DNA of 42,076 bases. Origin: Acidobacteriota bacterium (GTDB taxonomy: Bacteria; Acidobacteriota; Terriglobia; Acidiferrales; UBA7541). Shown in pieces: positions 7,995 through 15,335 of the stretch. The position numbers and the translations under genes are program-made. Positions within the stretch are counted from its first letter, which is position 1. Each line of letters opens with the position of its first letter. The stretch spans positions 1-42,076 of the forward strand of contig PLUM01000051.1 in assembly GCA_003165465.1 (NCBI GenBank). Reading direction: 5' to 3'. Under the pieces are notes generated by a model. That model was not told the origin of the DNA. It made no database searches and saw nothing but the letters and a program-made list of their open reading frames with translations.

Positions 7995-8666
7995 CTAAAA
8001 CGCGACTGAGAAGGCCTTCGCAGCAGCCGCACTCGCGTCACTGTCCGAAGGATTCACATAGGCCAGCGTCGAGTCAAACGACCGATGTCCAAGGTGCTGC
8101 CGAATGAGGAATGCATTCGCGCCAGCGCGCACCATCAGCATCGCAGCAGTGTGTTTCAAGACGTGGGGGTGCTGCAAGGCTTCCGGCAGGCCCACGGCGC
8201 GGGCGATCGCCCGGAATAGCTTGTAGACGGTGATGCGGGACAGTCGCGTGGACTTCTGCGAGTTGAAGACATAATCCTCGGCATCGGCCTTCCGCACGTC
8301 GAGCCATGCCCGGAGTGTAGCCGCTTCGTTGAACAGGCTCGACCCTTTCACCCGGAGAAGGTTTTGCGTCGAGTCGAGAGAACCTTTCAGCCTGGCGACG
8401 TGAATCTGTTCACTCTTGAAATTGATGTCCGAGATCCGCAGATTGCAAATTTCGCTTGCCCTAGCGCCGTGGGCGACGGCAAACAGAAACATGGCGTGCT
8501 CACGTGAGCCATGTTGCTTCGCAGCTCGCAGGAAAGTTTCGAGCTGCGCGCTGTCCATGTAGGAAATCCGTGCGCGGACCTGGCGCGGTCGCGGTTTCGT
8601 CTGTGCCTTCTGTGGGGGAATCGCTTGCGGTGGTACGGTGAACAAGATAGCTTTTGCAGAAGCCAT
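7995..8666 (-). CDS. short tyrosine recombinase, catalytic domain only
   Basis: A 223-residue protein that corresponds to the catalytic domain of phage-type tyrosine recombinases. The usual N-terminal core-binding domain is reduced to about 35 basic, Pro-rich residues. Active-site residues visible are Arg69 (GARASEI), His168, His194 (LGHRS) and Tyr203. The second Arg of the HxxR motif is replaced by Lys171 (HVLKHT). An AGGAGGG sequence lies upstream of the ATG at a long spacing of about 9-10 bases. It may be an accessory recombinase, a resolution enzyme or a decayed integrase. It lies next to the small MerR-type gene on the same strand, at the left side of the element that ends at tRNA-fMet. 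Confidence 0.85.
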   Translation of the reverse strand: MASAKAILFTVPPQAIPPQKAQTKPRPRQVRARISYMDSAQLETFLRAAKQHGSREHAMFLFAVAHGARASEICNLRISDINFKSEQIHVARLKGSLDSTQNLLRVKGSSLFNEAATLRAWLDVRKADAEDYVFNSQKSTRLSRITVYKLFRAIARAVGLPEALQHPHVLKHTAAMLMVRAGANAFLIRQHLGHRSFDSTLAYVNPSDSDASAAAAKAFSVAF

Positions 8667-8741
8667 TGATGCGGCCCTCCTTTGGCCGTGTCATTCGGTT
8701 AGGGACGTGTTCGGCAGCAACCGGGCGCGTCCCGCTCTTTC

Positions 8742-8969
8742 CTAGTGCTTGGGCTTTGGTTTGCGGCCGCGGCCTTTGCGGTAGTGTTCTTCCTTTGCCT
8801 TGCGGAGCCGAGAAATATCTTCCTCGCTCCAGAGTCTCTTCCCTACGCCATCAACAAGCCGTGTTCGCGGTGCTCGAATCTTCCGCGCTGTTATCCAGCG
8901 TTGGAGGGTGATTCGAGTGATGCCCACCGCTTTTGCTGCCTCACGAGTGCTGTAAGTATCCTGACTCAT
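8742..8969 (-). CDS. small MerR-type HTH protein (excisionase-like)
   Basis: A 75-residue protein. Residues about 5-60 form a MerR-like winged helix-turn-helix: YSTREAAKAVGITRITLQRW, then a wing and RLWSEEDISRLR. The C-terminus is very basic (RKGRGRKPKPKH). There is no effector domain, as in excisionases and recombination directionality factors of integrative elements. It lies upstream of the short recombinase on the same strand and is divergent from the 9141-9737 gene. A palindrome, ATACACGTGTAT, lies immediately upstream of its start codon and suggests self-regulation. No strong ribosome-binding site is visible. Confidence 0.8.
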   Translation of the reverse strand: MSQDTYSTREAAKAVGITRITLQRWITARKIRAPRTRLVDGVGKRLWSEEDISRLRKAKEEHYRKGRGRKPKPKH

Positions 8970-8993
8970 ATATACACGTGTATCATATATACG
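8967..8993. promoter_or_regulatory. candidate operator of the MerR-type gene
   Basis: A perfect 12-bp palindrome, atacacgtgtat (8972-8983), is flanked by two direct copies of catatata (8967-8974 and 8984-8991). The first copy includes the start codon of the minus-strand MerR-type gene. The position fits an autoregulatory operator; binding is inferred. Confidence 0.45.
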
Positions 8994-9140
8994 TTGACCT
9001 GTCTAGTCCCTTGTGCGAAAATCTATCGCAGAATAGTTAGGCAAAGAGTGCGCGGCTAGGTTGTCCGCCGAAGAGCAGGGGCATCCCGTCCTGTCTGCCG
9101 CGCGCACTCCACAACTGGGATGCCATGCGGGAGGTGGCAG

Positions 9141-9737
9141 GTGGATCTGCGAGACGAAACGCATCGCCGAAACAAAATTGAGCTAGAGCGACTGACGAGA
9201 GTTCTGGCCGGTCGCAATTCCTACAACCCTGCGAATGAATCTGGGCGGCTGCTCATTGCGAAAAGGCAGGAACTAGAACGACAAATTGCGGACTATGAGA
9301 GGCTGCTAGAAGCCAGGCAATCTTCACCGGAACCGGGAGGCTTGAAGACACCCCACCAGCCGCCCGAACGAGCGCCCAAGTCTTGGCAGGAGATCGAGAT
9401 CACGTTTCTGAGCGACCACAGAATTGACATTAACTGTGGTGGCGCTAACCGAAAAACGTACAATTACGCCGACTTAGGTTTTCAGGATCGAAGGGATCGA
9501 AAGAACGCGAAACCGAATCGCGCATGGGAAATGCTGCGCGAAATAGCGAAAAGAAAAGGCACCATACCGCGGCCGTCACCCGGGACAAATCGAGCGATGA
9601 TCCAGAAACGCATGGAAGAAATCCGGGAAAAGCTGCGAGGCCACTTCAAAAATATCGAAGGTGATCCGATCCCCTTCAACTGCGACAGGTACCAGGCGAG
9701 TTTTAGGATTAGTTGCGGGCCATCCTTCGAAACGTAA
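9141..9737 (+). CDS. hypothetical element protein with N-terminal coiled coil
   Basis: I choose the GTG at 9141 because GGGAGG lies 6 bases upstream; an in-frame ATG at 9120 lacks such a site. The 198-residue product starts with a charged helical region, about 1-65 (ELERLTRVLAG, KRQELERQIADYERLLEAR), likely a coiled coil. A Pro-rich linker follows, then a compact domain near 85-145 containing ITFLSDHRIDINCGG and NYADLGFQDRRDRK. The W/R-rich stretch AWEMLREIAKRKGTIP resembles a small DNA-binding or replication-accessory module, but I cannot name a family. It is the first gene of the rightward block of the element and is divergent from the MerR-type gene. Confidence 0.7.
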   Translation: MDLRDETHRRNKIELERLTRVLAGRNSYNPANESGRLLIAKRQELERQIADYERLLEARQSSPEPGGLKTPHQPPERAPKSWQEIEITFLSDHRIDINCGGANRKTYNYADLGFQDRRDRKNAKPNRAWEMLREIAKRKGTIPRPSPGTNRAMIQKRMEEIREKLRGHFKNIEGDPIPFNCDRYQASFRISCGPSFET

Positions 9738-9756
9738 ATGGTTGCTCGATCGCTCT

Positions 9757-9870
9757 CCGAATTTTCGGCACCCCCGGACAAGAATCTTCAAAAAATCTTT
9801 CCTTAACAGAGTCAAGCACTTAGAGACAACTGTCGCCAAATTTTCGACGCCTCCGACGAATTTTCGCCGG
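9757..9870. promoter_or_regulatory. three AATTTTCG boxes upstream of the HTH gene
   Basis: Three related boxes occur at 9757-9768 (ccgaattttcgg), 9836-9847 (ccaaattttcga) and 9855-9868 (gacgaattttcgcc). The last two are about 20 bp apart, near two helical turns. They lie between the coiled-coil gene and the HTH gene, where repressor operators are expected in phage-like elements. Confidence 0.35.
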
Positions 9871-9915
9871 ATATAAGTGCGCGACGCCGCAAGTTTCGTC
9901 GCCGAGGAGAGCATC

Positions 9916-10152
9916 GTGAAGTTTCCAAACCTTGCGTGGGCGATTCACGAACGCGGTTCGCAGTTTCAATTCGCGGCACAGCTCGGCGAAAGCGAATCCT
10001 GGGTTTCGCGTCGTTTGACCGGGCGCGTCGAATTCACAGCTAAGGAGCGCCAGCGGGTAGCGCACGAATTGGGTTACCCGGTTGACTGGCTATTTCAAAT
10101 TCTGGTGCCACCCACAGTCGAACCCAAATGTTCGCGCCAGGAGGGTGCATGA
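9916..10152 (+). CDS. small XRE-like HTH protein
   Basis: I choose the GTG at 9916 because GAGGAGA ends 5 bases upstream; the first in-frame ATG at 9877 has no ribosome-binding site. The 78-residue product reads like a phage-type helix-turn-helix: KFPNLAWAIHERG, then FAAQLGESESWVSRRLTGR and a helix ending near GYPVDWLF. It probably acts as repressor or control protein of the element. Its TGA overlaps the ATG of the replication gene (ATGA at 10149-10152), so the two are translationally coupled. Candidate operators lie upstream at 9757-9868. Confidence 0.7.
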   Translation: MKFPNLAWAIHERGSQFQFAAQLGESESWVSRRLTGRVEFTAKERQRVAHELGYPVDWLFQILVPPTVEPKCSRQEGA

Positions 10153-12395
10153 GCACAACGGCGGCAGCACAGCTCAATGCAGCCGATCTTAGGATGTTTG
10201 CCAATCTTAGGATTTCGGCTGAACTGCTGGCGCAGGCCGGGATCCGTCGTGTAACTGATGCCGAGGCGCGCGAAGAATTCGGCATCCGCGGCGACGGCAA
10301 CATGGACGGCATCATCTTCCCCTACATCAACCCGTCCGATGACCACCGCGTCACTGCGAGGCTCCGAAGGGATAACCCTGAAGTCATAGATGGTGAGCTG
10401 AAGCGGAAATATATCTGCCCATTTGGTGATCGACGAATCCTGTACTTCCCGCCAGGCACTGCGGCGTTCCTCACAGATCCAACTGTGCCGGTCGTGCTGG
10501 TCGAATCGGAGAAGGCAGCACTCGCCCTGACGGCATGGGCTGCGCGCCGTGGGTGGCGCATTGTGGTGATCGCTATGGGCGGCTGCTGGGGTTGGCGCGC
10601 GACCATCGGGAAAACTGCAAACCCCAGCGGCGAACACGTTCCCGAGAAAGGCCCTACCCCGGGTCTTGAGCACGCAGCCAATGGGCGCAAGACTTTTGTC
10701 CTGCTCGATGTGAACGTAGCCACGAACGAAAAGGTGCGCGCCGCATGCACTGCCTTAGTCCAGCAGTTGCAAAGGCAGAGAGCCGACCTCGTTGCCCTGG
10801 ATCTGCCTTCCGTTCCTAGCGTCAACGGCCCCGACGACTTTGTCGTCCTGTGTGGAGATGAGGCGATGGCATTAGTTTTTGAGCGTCCGCAAGGAAAACC
10901 TAGGCCATTGGCATCTAGTGACTGGCCCGACCCTTCGCCGCTTGGCGACGAACTCCCGCCCGTGGAGCCGTTCGATTCTAGGTTTATTCCTGGCAGTTTC
11001 CGCCCTTTGATCGAGGACGTATCGGAGCGAATGCAGATACCACAGGACTATGCCGCGGCGATTACCGTGGTGGCCCTGGCGGGGTGTGTCGGCCGGCGGG
11101 CCAGCATCCGGCCGAAAGCAGTCGACCACTCCTGGCGCGTAACTCCGAATATATGGGGCGCAAACATCGCGCCTCCGGGCTACATGAAATCGCCCGTGCT
11201 GCGTTCCGTCACTCTTCCGCTGGCAAACATCGAGGAACTGTGGTGCACCGAGCATGAGCAAGAGTCCGAAGTCTACGAAACGGAAAGAGAAGTGCTGGAA
11301 ATCAAACGGCAAGCGTGGCGCGAGGAATCAAAAAGGTACATCAAGAAAGGCGGTGACCCCACGGCCGCGCCCGACAATACCATCAAGGCCCCGGCGCAGA
11401 AGCGGTTGATCCTGACCGACAGCACATTTGAGAAACTCCACGAAATCTTGAGCGATAATCCTGCCGGCGTGCTGGTGATCCGAGACGAATTGACCGGATG
11501 GCTCGCCCAACTCGACAAACAAGGACGCGAGGGAGAACGAGCCTTTTATCTTCAAGGTTGGAATGGGGACGGTGGCTTCACCATCGACCGCATCGGGCGA
11601 GGCTCGATTCGCGTCCCAGCCGTGTGCATCAGCCTGTTCGGAAATATCCAGCCATCGCGCCTGCGCTCGTATCTCTCGCCCGCGCTCGTGGGCGGCCCCG
11701 ACGACGACGGGCTATTCCAGCGATTTCAAATTATCGTCTGGCCCGACCCACCACGGGAATGGAAATTGGTGGATCGTGCTCCCGACAATGCGGCGCTGGC
11801 CGTGGCCGAAAAAGTCTTCAACGCGCTGTCGAGGCTGTCCCTCGAACAGCCTATCGACGCGTGCTTCGCGCTGCCCGCGCAGAAACTTTTTTTTAAGTGG
11901 TGGACGGAACTTGAGGGCAAGATTCGCGGCGAATCAGGAGTTCACCCAGCAATGTTGGCGCACTTGTCGAAATACAGATCCCTTATGCCAAGCCTTGCGC
12001 TGCTGTTCGCACTCGCAGATCTAGCAGCGGTCGATGCGCCCATTGCTGCGGGCATGACCGTCGGATTGGATCATGCACGGCAGGCCGCCGGTTATTGCAA
12101 TTATCTCGAAAGCCATGCTAGGCGCATCTACGCGTGCGTCGTTTCCCCCGAAACCGCCGCGGCCCGTGATCTTGCCCGTCACATCAAAGCTGGCGACCTT
12201 CCGGCGTTATTCAGCACCAGGGATGTTTACTTTAGGGGCTGGAGTGGCCTCGATTCGCCGGAACGAGCGCGGGCAGCACTGGATCTTCTGGAAGATGCCG
12301 CATGGGTGCGCAAGGCCGAGCCATCAACATCTCCATCTGGCGGACGGCCGTCCGAGACTTGGGTCGTTAATCCGAAGGTGATGCATGCCAAATAA
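10149..12395 (+). CDS. TOPRIM-like plus DUF3987 replication protein
   Basis: The start at 10149 is preceded by AGGAGG with 5-base spacing and overlaps the HTH stop as ATGA; an ATG 21 bases further up is less likely. The product is 748 residues. Residues about 35-240 look like a DUF3854/TOPRIM-type primase segment: VVLVESEKAALAL carries the acidic Glu, and TFVLLDVNVATNEKV carries a conserved Asp. Residues about 270-640 match the DUF3987 family found in plasmid and prophage-like replication proteins. Marker segments there are ILTDSTFEKLHEIL, GVLVIRDELTGWLAQLDK, GERAFYLQGWNGDGGFTIDR and SLFGNIQPSRLRSYL. A small winged-helix-like tail closes the protein. It is probably the initiator, primase or helicase-like protein of the integrated element. 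Confidence 0.85.
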   Translation: MSTTAAAQLNAADLRMFANLRISAELLAQAGIRRVTDAEAREEFGIRGDGNMDGIIFPYINPSDDHRVTARLRRDNPEVIDGELKRKYICPFGDRRILYFPPGTAAFLTDPTVPVVLVESEKAALALTAWAARRGWRIVVIAMGGCWGWRATIGKTANPSGEHVPEKGPTPGLEHAANGRKTFVLLDVNVATNEKVRAACTALVQQLQRQRADLVALDLPSVPSVNGPDDFVVLCGDEAMALVFERPQGKPRPLASSDWPDPSPLGDELPPVEPFDSRFIPGSFRPLIEDVSERMQIPQDYAAAITVVALAGCVGRRASIRPKAVDHSWRVTPNIWGANIAPPGYMKSPVLRSVTLPLANIEELWCTEHEQESEVYETEREVLEIKRQAWREESKRYIKKGGDPTAAPDNTIKAPAQKRLILTDSTFEKLHEILSDNPAGVLVIRDELTGWLAQLDKQGREGERAFYLQGWNGDGGFTIDRIGRGSIRVPAVCISLFGNIQPSRLRSYLSPALVGGPDDDGLFQRFQIIVWPDPPREWKLVDRAPDNAALAVAEKVFNALSRLSLEQPIDACFALPAQKLFFKWWTELEGKIRGESGVHPAMLAHLSKYRSLMPSLALLFALADLAAVDAPIAAGMTVGLDHARQAAGYCNYLESHARRIYACVVSPETAAARDLARHIKAGDLPALFSTRDVYFRGWSGLDSPERARAALDLLEDAAWVRKAEPSTSPSGGRPSETWVVNPKVMHAK

Positions 12396-12897
12396 GTGGC
12401 TCGAATGGACGCCAGATAGGGATGAAATAATCCGGGAAAGCTCTGCCCGCGAACCATCAAAACCCTCAGAACAAGGTTTTGATGGTTCTGAGGGCCAGCC
12501 CCACGGGCTTTTCCCTATTATTCAAGATCACGAAGAGGGCTCCCGGTCTTGGGTAGACGTAATAGAAAAAGCGGGAGACCACGCCCCCTCAAAACCATCA
12601 GAACCGCCAGCTGACTCGGCGCAGGGACAAGCGTCCGACATCCTGGCCGCCCTTTCGGGTCGCCCGGCGACCTGCACGCCGTCCTGCTACGAGATAGAGC
12701 CCAGGAGGTGGATTCCCCGCCCCTGGGATGGCTGCAAAACACCGGCGACGAGCCGCGGGCCATTCGTCCCATCCCGTGCTGATTGTGGCTGTGATGGCCC
12801 CGTCTGTTCTAGGTGCTTCCTCTGTCCCGAGCATTGCCACAGCCGGCTTGGCCTGGTGGACCTGGAAGTTGAGCCGATAGGCGGAGCCAATGAGTGA
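12385..12897 (+). CDS. Cys-rich hypothetical element protein
   Basis: A 170-residue protein whose ATG lies 11 bases inside the end of the replication gene, so coupling is likely. The N-terminal half is disordered and carries repeated Pro-Ser-Lys-Pro-Ser-Glu words (EPSKPSEQGFDGSEG near residue 23 and APSKPSEPP near 67). The DNA for this part forms strong inverted repeats (12451-12494). The C-terminal part has a cysteine/histidine cluster, CGCDGPVCSRCFLCPEHC, near residues 136-153. It could bind zinc, as in small zinc-ribbon or DNA-binding modules. The function is unknown. Its stop overlaps the start of the next micro-ORF. Confidence 0.65.
   Translation: MPNKWLEWTPDRDEIIRESSAREPSKPSEQGFDGSEGQPHGLFPIIQDHEEGSRSWVDVIEKAGDHAPSKPSEPPADSAQGQASDILAALSGRPATCTPSCYEIEPRRWIPRPWDGCKTPATSRGPFVPSRADCGCDGPVCSRCFLCPEHCHSRLGLVDLEVEPIGGANE
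12451..12494. repeat. overlapping inverted repeats inside a coding region
   Basis: gaaccatcaaaacc (12451-12464) and ggttttgatggttc (12475-12488) form a perfect 14-bp inverted repeat. ccctcagaac (12463-12472) and gttctgaggg (12485-12494) form a perfect 10-bp one. The two hairpins share bases and cannot form together. A related word, aaaaccatcagaacc, recurs near 12591-12605. Confidence 0.7.
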
Positions 12898-13030
12898 TCT
12901 TGAAAGACGCGATGTTCCAAAAAACCTAGCGCGCGGGCGCTCGCAAACTACTGATTTCGCGGACCTGCGGAAACCAGATTGTGAGTTTCCACAATCAAGT
13001 GTTTTTGGAGGATGTCAGAAGGTGAATTAA
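12890..13030 (+). CDS. 46-residue hypothetical micro-ORF
   Basis: The ATG overlaps the stop of the Cys-rich gene by 8 bases (atgagtga). The frame reads MSDLERRDVPKNLARGR..., runs 46 codons to TAA at 13030, and ends 11 bases before the integrase ATG. The chain of overlapping genes in the same direction makes translation plausible. There is no recognisable domain; chance occurrence is possible. Confidence 0.35.
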   Translation: MSDLERRDVPKNLARGRSQTTDFADLRKPDCEFPQSSVFGGCQKVN

Positions 13031-13041
13031 GTATCTAGCGA

Positions 13042-14346
13042 ATGTCTACTGCGCTCCAACTCGAAGTCTCTTTGCCATCGGCAACGGTTGCGGTTACACT
13101 CCCCAACCAAGGGCAACACGTCAACGGCCTAGGAGGCTCGTTGGCGAGACGTCGGTATCAGAAAGGTCAGGTACTGCTGAAAAAGAAGTTGGATGAAAAC
13201 GGCCACATTGACAAGGAGCAGAGCGAATGGGTAGGACGTTGGAGAGAAGACGAAGTTCGAAACGGCCATCTCGTTCGTCTCCGGTGTCGACGTTTTCTAG
13301 GAACGCTAAAGCAATTCGAAACAAAGAAGCAGGCACTTCGGGCGCTCGAAAGCCACATAAAACATTCGGGCGTCAACCGTGAAGATTATCGTCCACTCGA
13401 AGCTGCGAAGTTCGCTGATTTCGCGGAACGATGGGAAGAAAAAGTCGTCACACAACTGAAACCATCAACTCAGGCCAATTTCCGATCACACCTTCGGAAG
13501 TACCTGAAGCCGTTTTTTGGAGAAATGCATTTGAGAGAACTGCGCGCTGAAAAAGTACAACAGTTCGTCGCTTCTCTGACGGTCTCTCCGAAGACGGCAA
13601 AGAATACGGTCGTGACTCTCCGCGTCCTTTGGAATTCCGCAAAAGCTTGGGGCTATGTCGACCACGATCCATTCGCCGGCATCAGGCTTCCGAAGTCGCG
13701 GAGTCCGAGGCGAATGAGTTTCACGCTCGAAGAGGTGCAACGACTGCTCGCTGCGGCCGACGAGCCGTACAGAACGTTCTATTGGCTGGCAGCCGAAACG
13801 GGTATGCGCGCTGGAGAGCTTTGCGGTTTACGTGTCGAGGACCTGAGTCTTGAGCAGTGCCAGGTCACCGTCAATCAAAGTGCATGGCGCGGCCGCATAT
13901 TGGATCCGAAGAGTGCGAACGGAATCCGTTGTTTCTCACTCTCACGTCCACTCGCATTGCATCTCAGCAATTTCGTACTCAGTTGGAGGCCAAACGATAA
14001 TCGGCTACTTTTCGCTAGTCGAAACGGAACTCCGTGGGATGCGAACCTGCTCGTGAAGCGGAAGCTTCACCCGCTGCTCGCGCAACTCAAAATCGCACGG
14101 TGTGGCCTTCACGCATTCCGGCACGCAAACGCGACGTTGATGGATCGACTTCATGTACCGATAAAGATCCGTCAACAGCGACTCGGGCACAGCGACCCGA
14201 GGATTACACCTGGAACTTACACCCACCTCGCGAGCAGTGACGATGAACGAATCGCGATGCAATTGGGAGAAATTTTGGACCCAGATGGACCTAACAACAA
14301 AAAAACCGGAGTCGGCGTTTCGGCTAACTCCGGTCTTATCAACTAG
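13042..14346 (+). CDS. full-length tyrosine integrase of the tRNA-fMet element
   Basis: A 434-residue site-specific recombinase. The N-terminal region (about 1-110) includes a basic arm-type segment. A SAM-like core-binding domain lies at about 122-215 (FADFAERWEEKVV...KPSTQANFRSHLRKYL). The catalytic domain has the complete set: Arg256 (TGMRAGEL), Lys290, His357 and Arg360 (HAFRH), His383 (LGHSD) and Tyr393. The stop codon is 4 bases from the 3' end of tRNA-fMet, which marks that tRNA as the attachment site. The last roughly 18 codons contain, on the opposite strand, the tRNA's transcription terminator. The ribosome-binding site is weak at 13042, so a slightly later start cannot be excluded. 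Confidence 0.92.
   Translation: MSTALQLEVSLPSATVAVTLPNQGQHVNGLGGSLARRRYQKGQVLLKKKLDENGHIDKEQSEWVGRWREDEVRNGHLVRLRCRRFLGTLKQFETKKQALRALESHIKHSGVNREDYRPLEAAKFADFAERWEEKVVTQLKPSTQANFRSHLRKYLKPFFGEMHLRELRAEKVQQFVASLTVSPKTAKNTVVTLRVLWNSAKAWGYVDHDPFAGIRLPKSRSPRRMSFTLEEVQRLLAAADEPYRTFYWLAAETGMRAGELCGLRVEDLSLEQCQVTVNQSAWRGRILDPKSANGIRCFSLSRPLALHLSNFVLSWRPNDNRLLFASRNGTPWDANLLVKRKLHPLLAQLKIARCGLHAFRHANATLMDRLHVPIKIRQQRLGHSDPRITPGTYTHLASSDDERIAMQLGEILDPDGPNNKKTGVGVSANSGLIN
14299..14334 (-). terminator. intrinsic terminator of tRNA-fMet, antisense within integrase
   Basis: On the minus strand accggagt (14334-14327) pairs perfectly with actccggt (14312-14305), and seven T residues follow (14305-14299). 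It lies 17 bases beyond the tRNA 3' end, at the right place and in the right direction to end the tRNA transcript. It overlaps the 3' coding end of the plus-strand integrase. Confidence 0.85.
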
Positions 14347-14350
14347 AAAA

Positions 14351-14427
<77 letters not shown>

Positions 14428-14432
14428 ACTGC

Positions 14433-14461
14433 ATGATAGCGGATGCACAGAGGTTCGTCAA
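14433..14461 (-). promoter_or_regulatory. sigma-70-type promoter of tRNA-fMet
   Basis: On the minus strand TTGACG (14461-14456), a 17-base spacer and TATCAT (14438-14433) end 5 bases before the tRNA 5' end at 14427. Spacing and sequence match a strong housekeeping promoter. Confidence 0.8.
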
Positions 14462-14595
14462 ACGACCGGAAAATATAGGGACGAAAAGCGTGTGAAGGCC
14501 ATGCGAAGGTAACCGTTGAGCTTGCGCAATCCCGCGAAAAGCGCAAGAATGTGGCCTTCCATGCCTGCCACAACTCCTGTCGCCGGGTGCCTGCC

Positions 14596-15042
14596 GTGAA
14601 TCACGTATCGAGTTCCACCAAGACGTTCCTGCGCATCGCTTCCCTTCTGATGCTGCTTATCGCGATTCCCGCTCGCGGACAGGACCAGGATGCGAAGACC
14701 CCGGCAAAGCCGGACTCCGGGTCGTCAACGGCATCCTCGTCTCCGTCAAAGGACGTGCGCCTGACAATAATTGTCATCGGGGGAGAAGATCAGAAGCCGA
14801 TCGACAGCGCCAGCGTCTATATCCGGTTTGTCGAGGAGCGCAAGCACCGCAGGGACAAAAAAGTCGAAATGAATTTGAAGACGAATCAGGCTGGGGTATG
14901 CCATGTGCCAGTCATTCCGCCCGGAAAATTTGTGATTCAAGTGATTGCCGATGGCTGGAAAACGTACGGCGAATATTACGACCTCAGCGAGACCGAGCAG
15001 ACAATTCATATCACGCTCGTGCGCCCACCCAAATGGTATTGA
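14596..15042 (+). CDS. exported protein with carboxypeptidase-regulatory-like domain
   Basis: I prefer the GTG at 14596, giving 148 residues and a normal signal peptide (FLRIASLLMLLIAIPARGQ). An in-frame ATG at 14551 adds 15 residues with several Cys and is less likely; neither has a strong ribosome-binding site. After a Ser/Pro/Lys linker, residues about 52-146 form one beta-sandwich of the carboxypeptidase regulatory (prealbumin-like) type. It shows RLTIIVIGGEDQKPIDSASV, then TNQAGVCHVPVIPPGKFVIQV and GWKTYGEYYDL. Such single-domain secreted proteins are common in acidobacteria; the role is unknown. It is the first gene on the chromosomal side of the tRNA. Confidence 0.75.
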   Translation: MNHVSSSTKTFLRIASLLMLLIAIPARGQDQDAKTPAKPDSGSSTASSSPSKDVRLTIIVIGGEDQKPIDSASVYIRFVEERKHRRDKKVEMNLKTNQAGVCHVPVIPPGKFVIQVIADGWKTYGEYYDLSETEQTIHITLVRPPKWY

Positions 15043-15335
15043 GGCAATCCTCTCGCATGTGTGTAGGCGAATGCGTTTTCGTCAAAAGAATCTCCAAAAT
15101 GGGAATAACAAAAATTGTCGTACATGAATTTTTTATGAAAATTGCTTCATCTTAGTGCAAAGCGCATCAAGCTCCTTGTTTCTCGCCGGCTACGGGCTTT
15201 TGATTCGTCTTTTCCACAACGTTTTCAACAAAGCTGTTGAAAACTTTCGCCGTAAAATTGGATGGCATTCCTTTGACCATCCCCGCGCGCAATGTTAGAT
15301 TAGCAATTCGGGAATGTTTTCGCAGGATCGGACCA

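Noticed and set aside
13042..14346. Integrase 3' end produced by a frameshift into tRNA-flanking sequence
   Set aside because: The frame is continuous, all catalytic residues are in place and the tail is simply short and low in complexity; no sign of a shift.
8300..14346. Left attachment site of the tRNA-fMet element inside the window
   Set aside because: By eye I found no second copy of the tRNA 3' end (tggttgcgggggttgg) between 1 and 14350; the site is probably to the left of the window.
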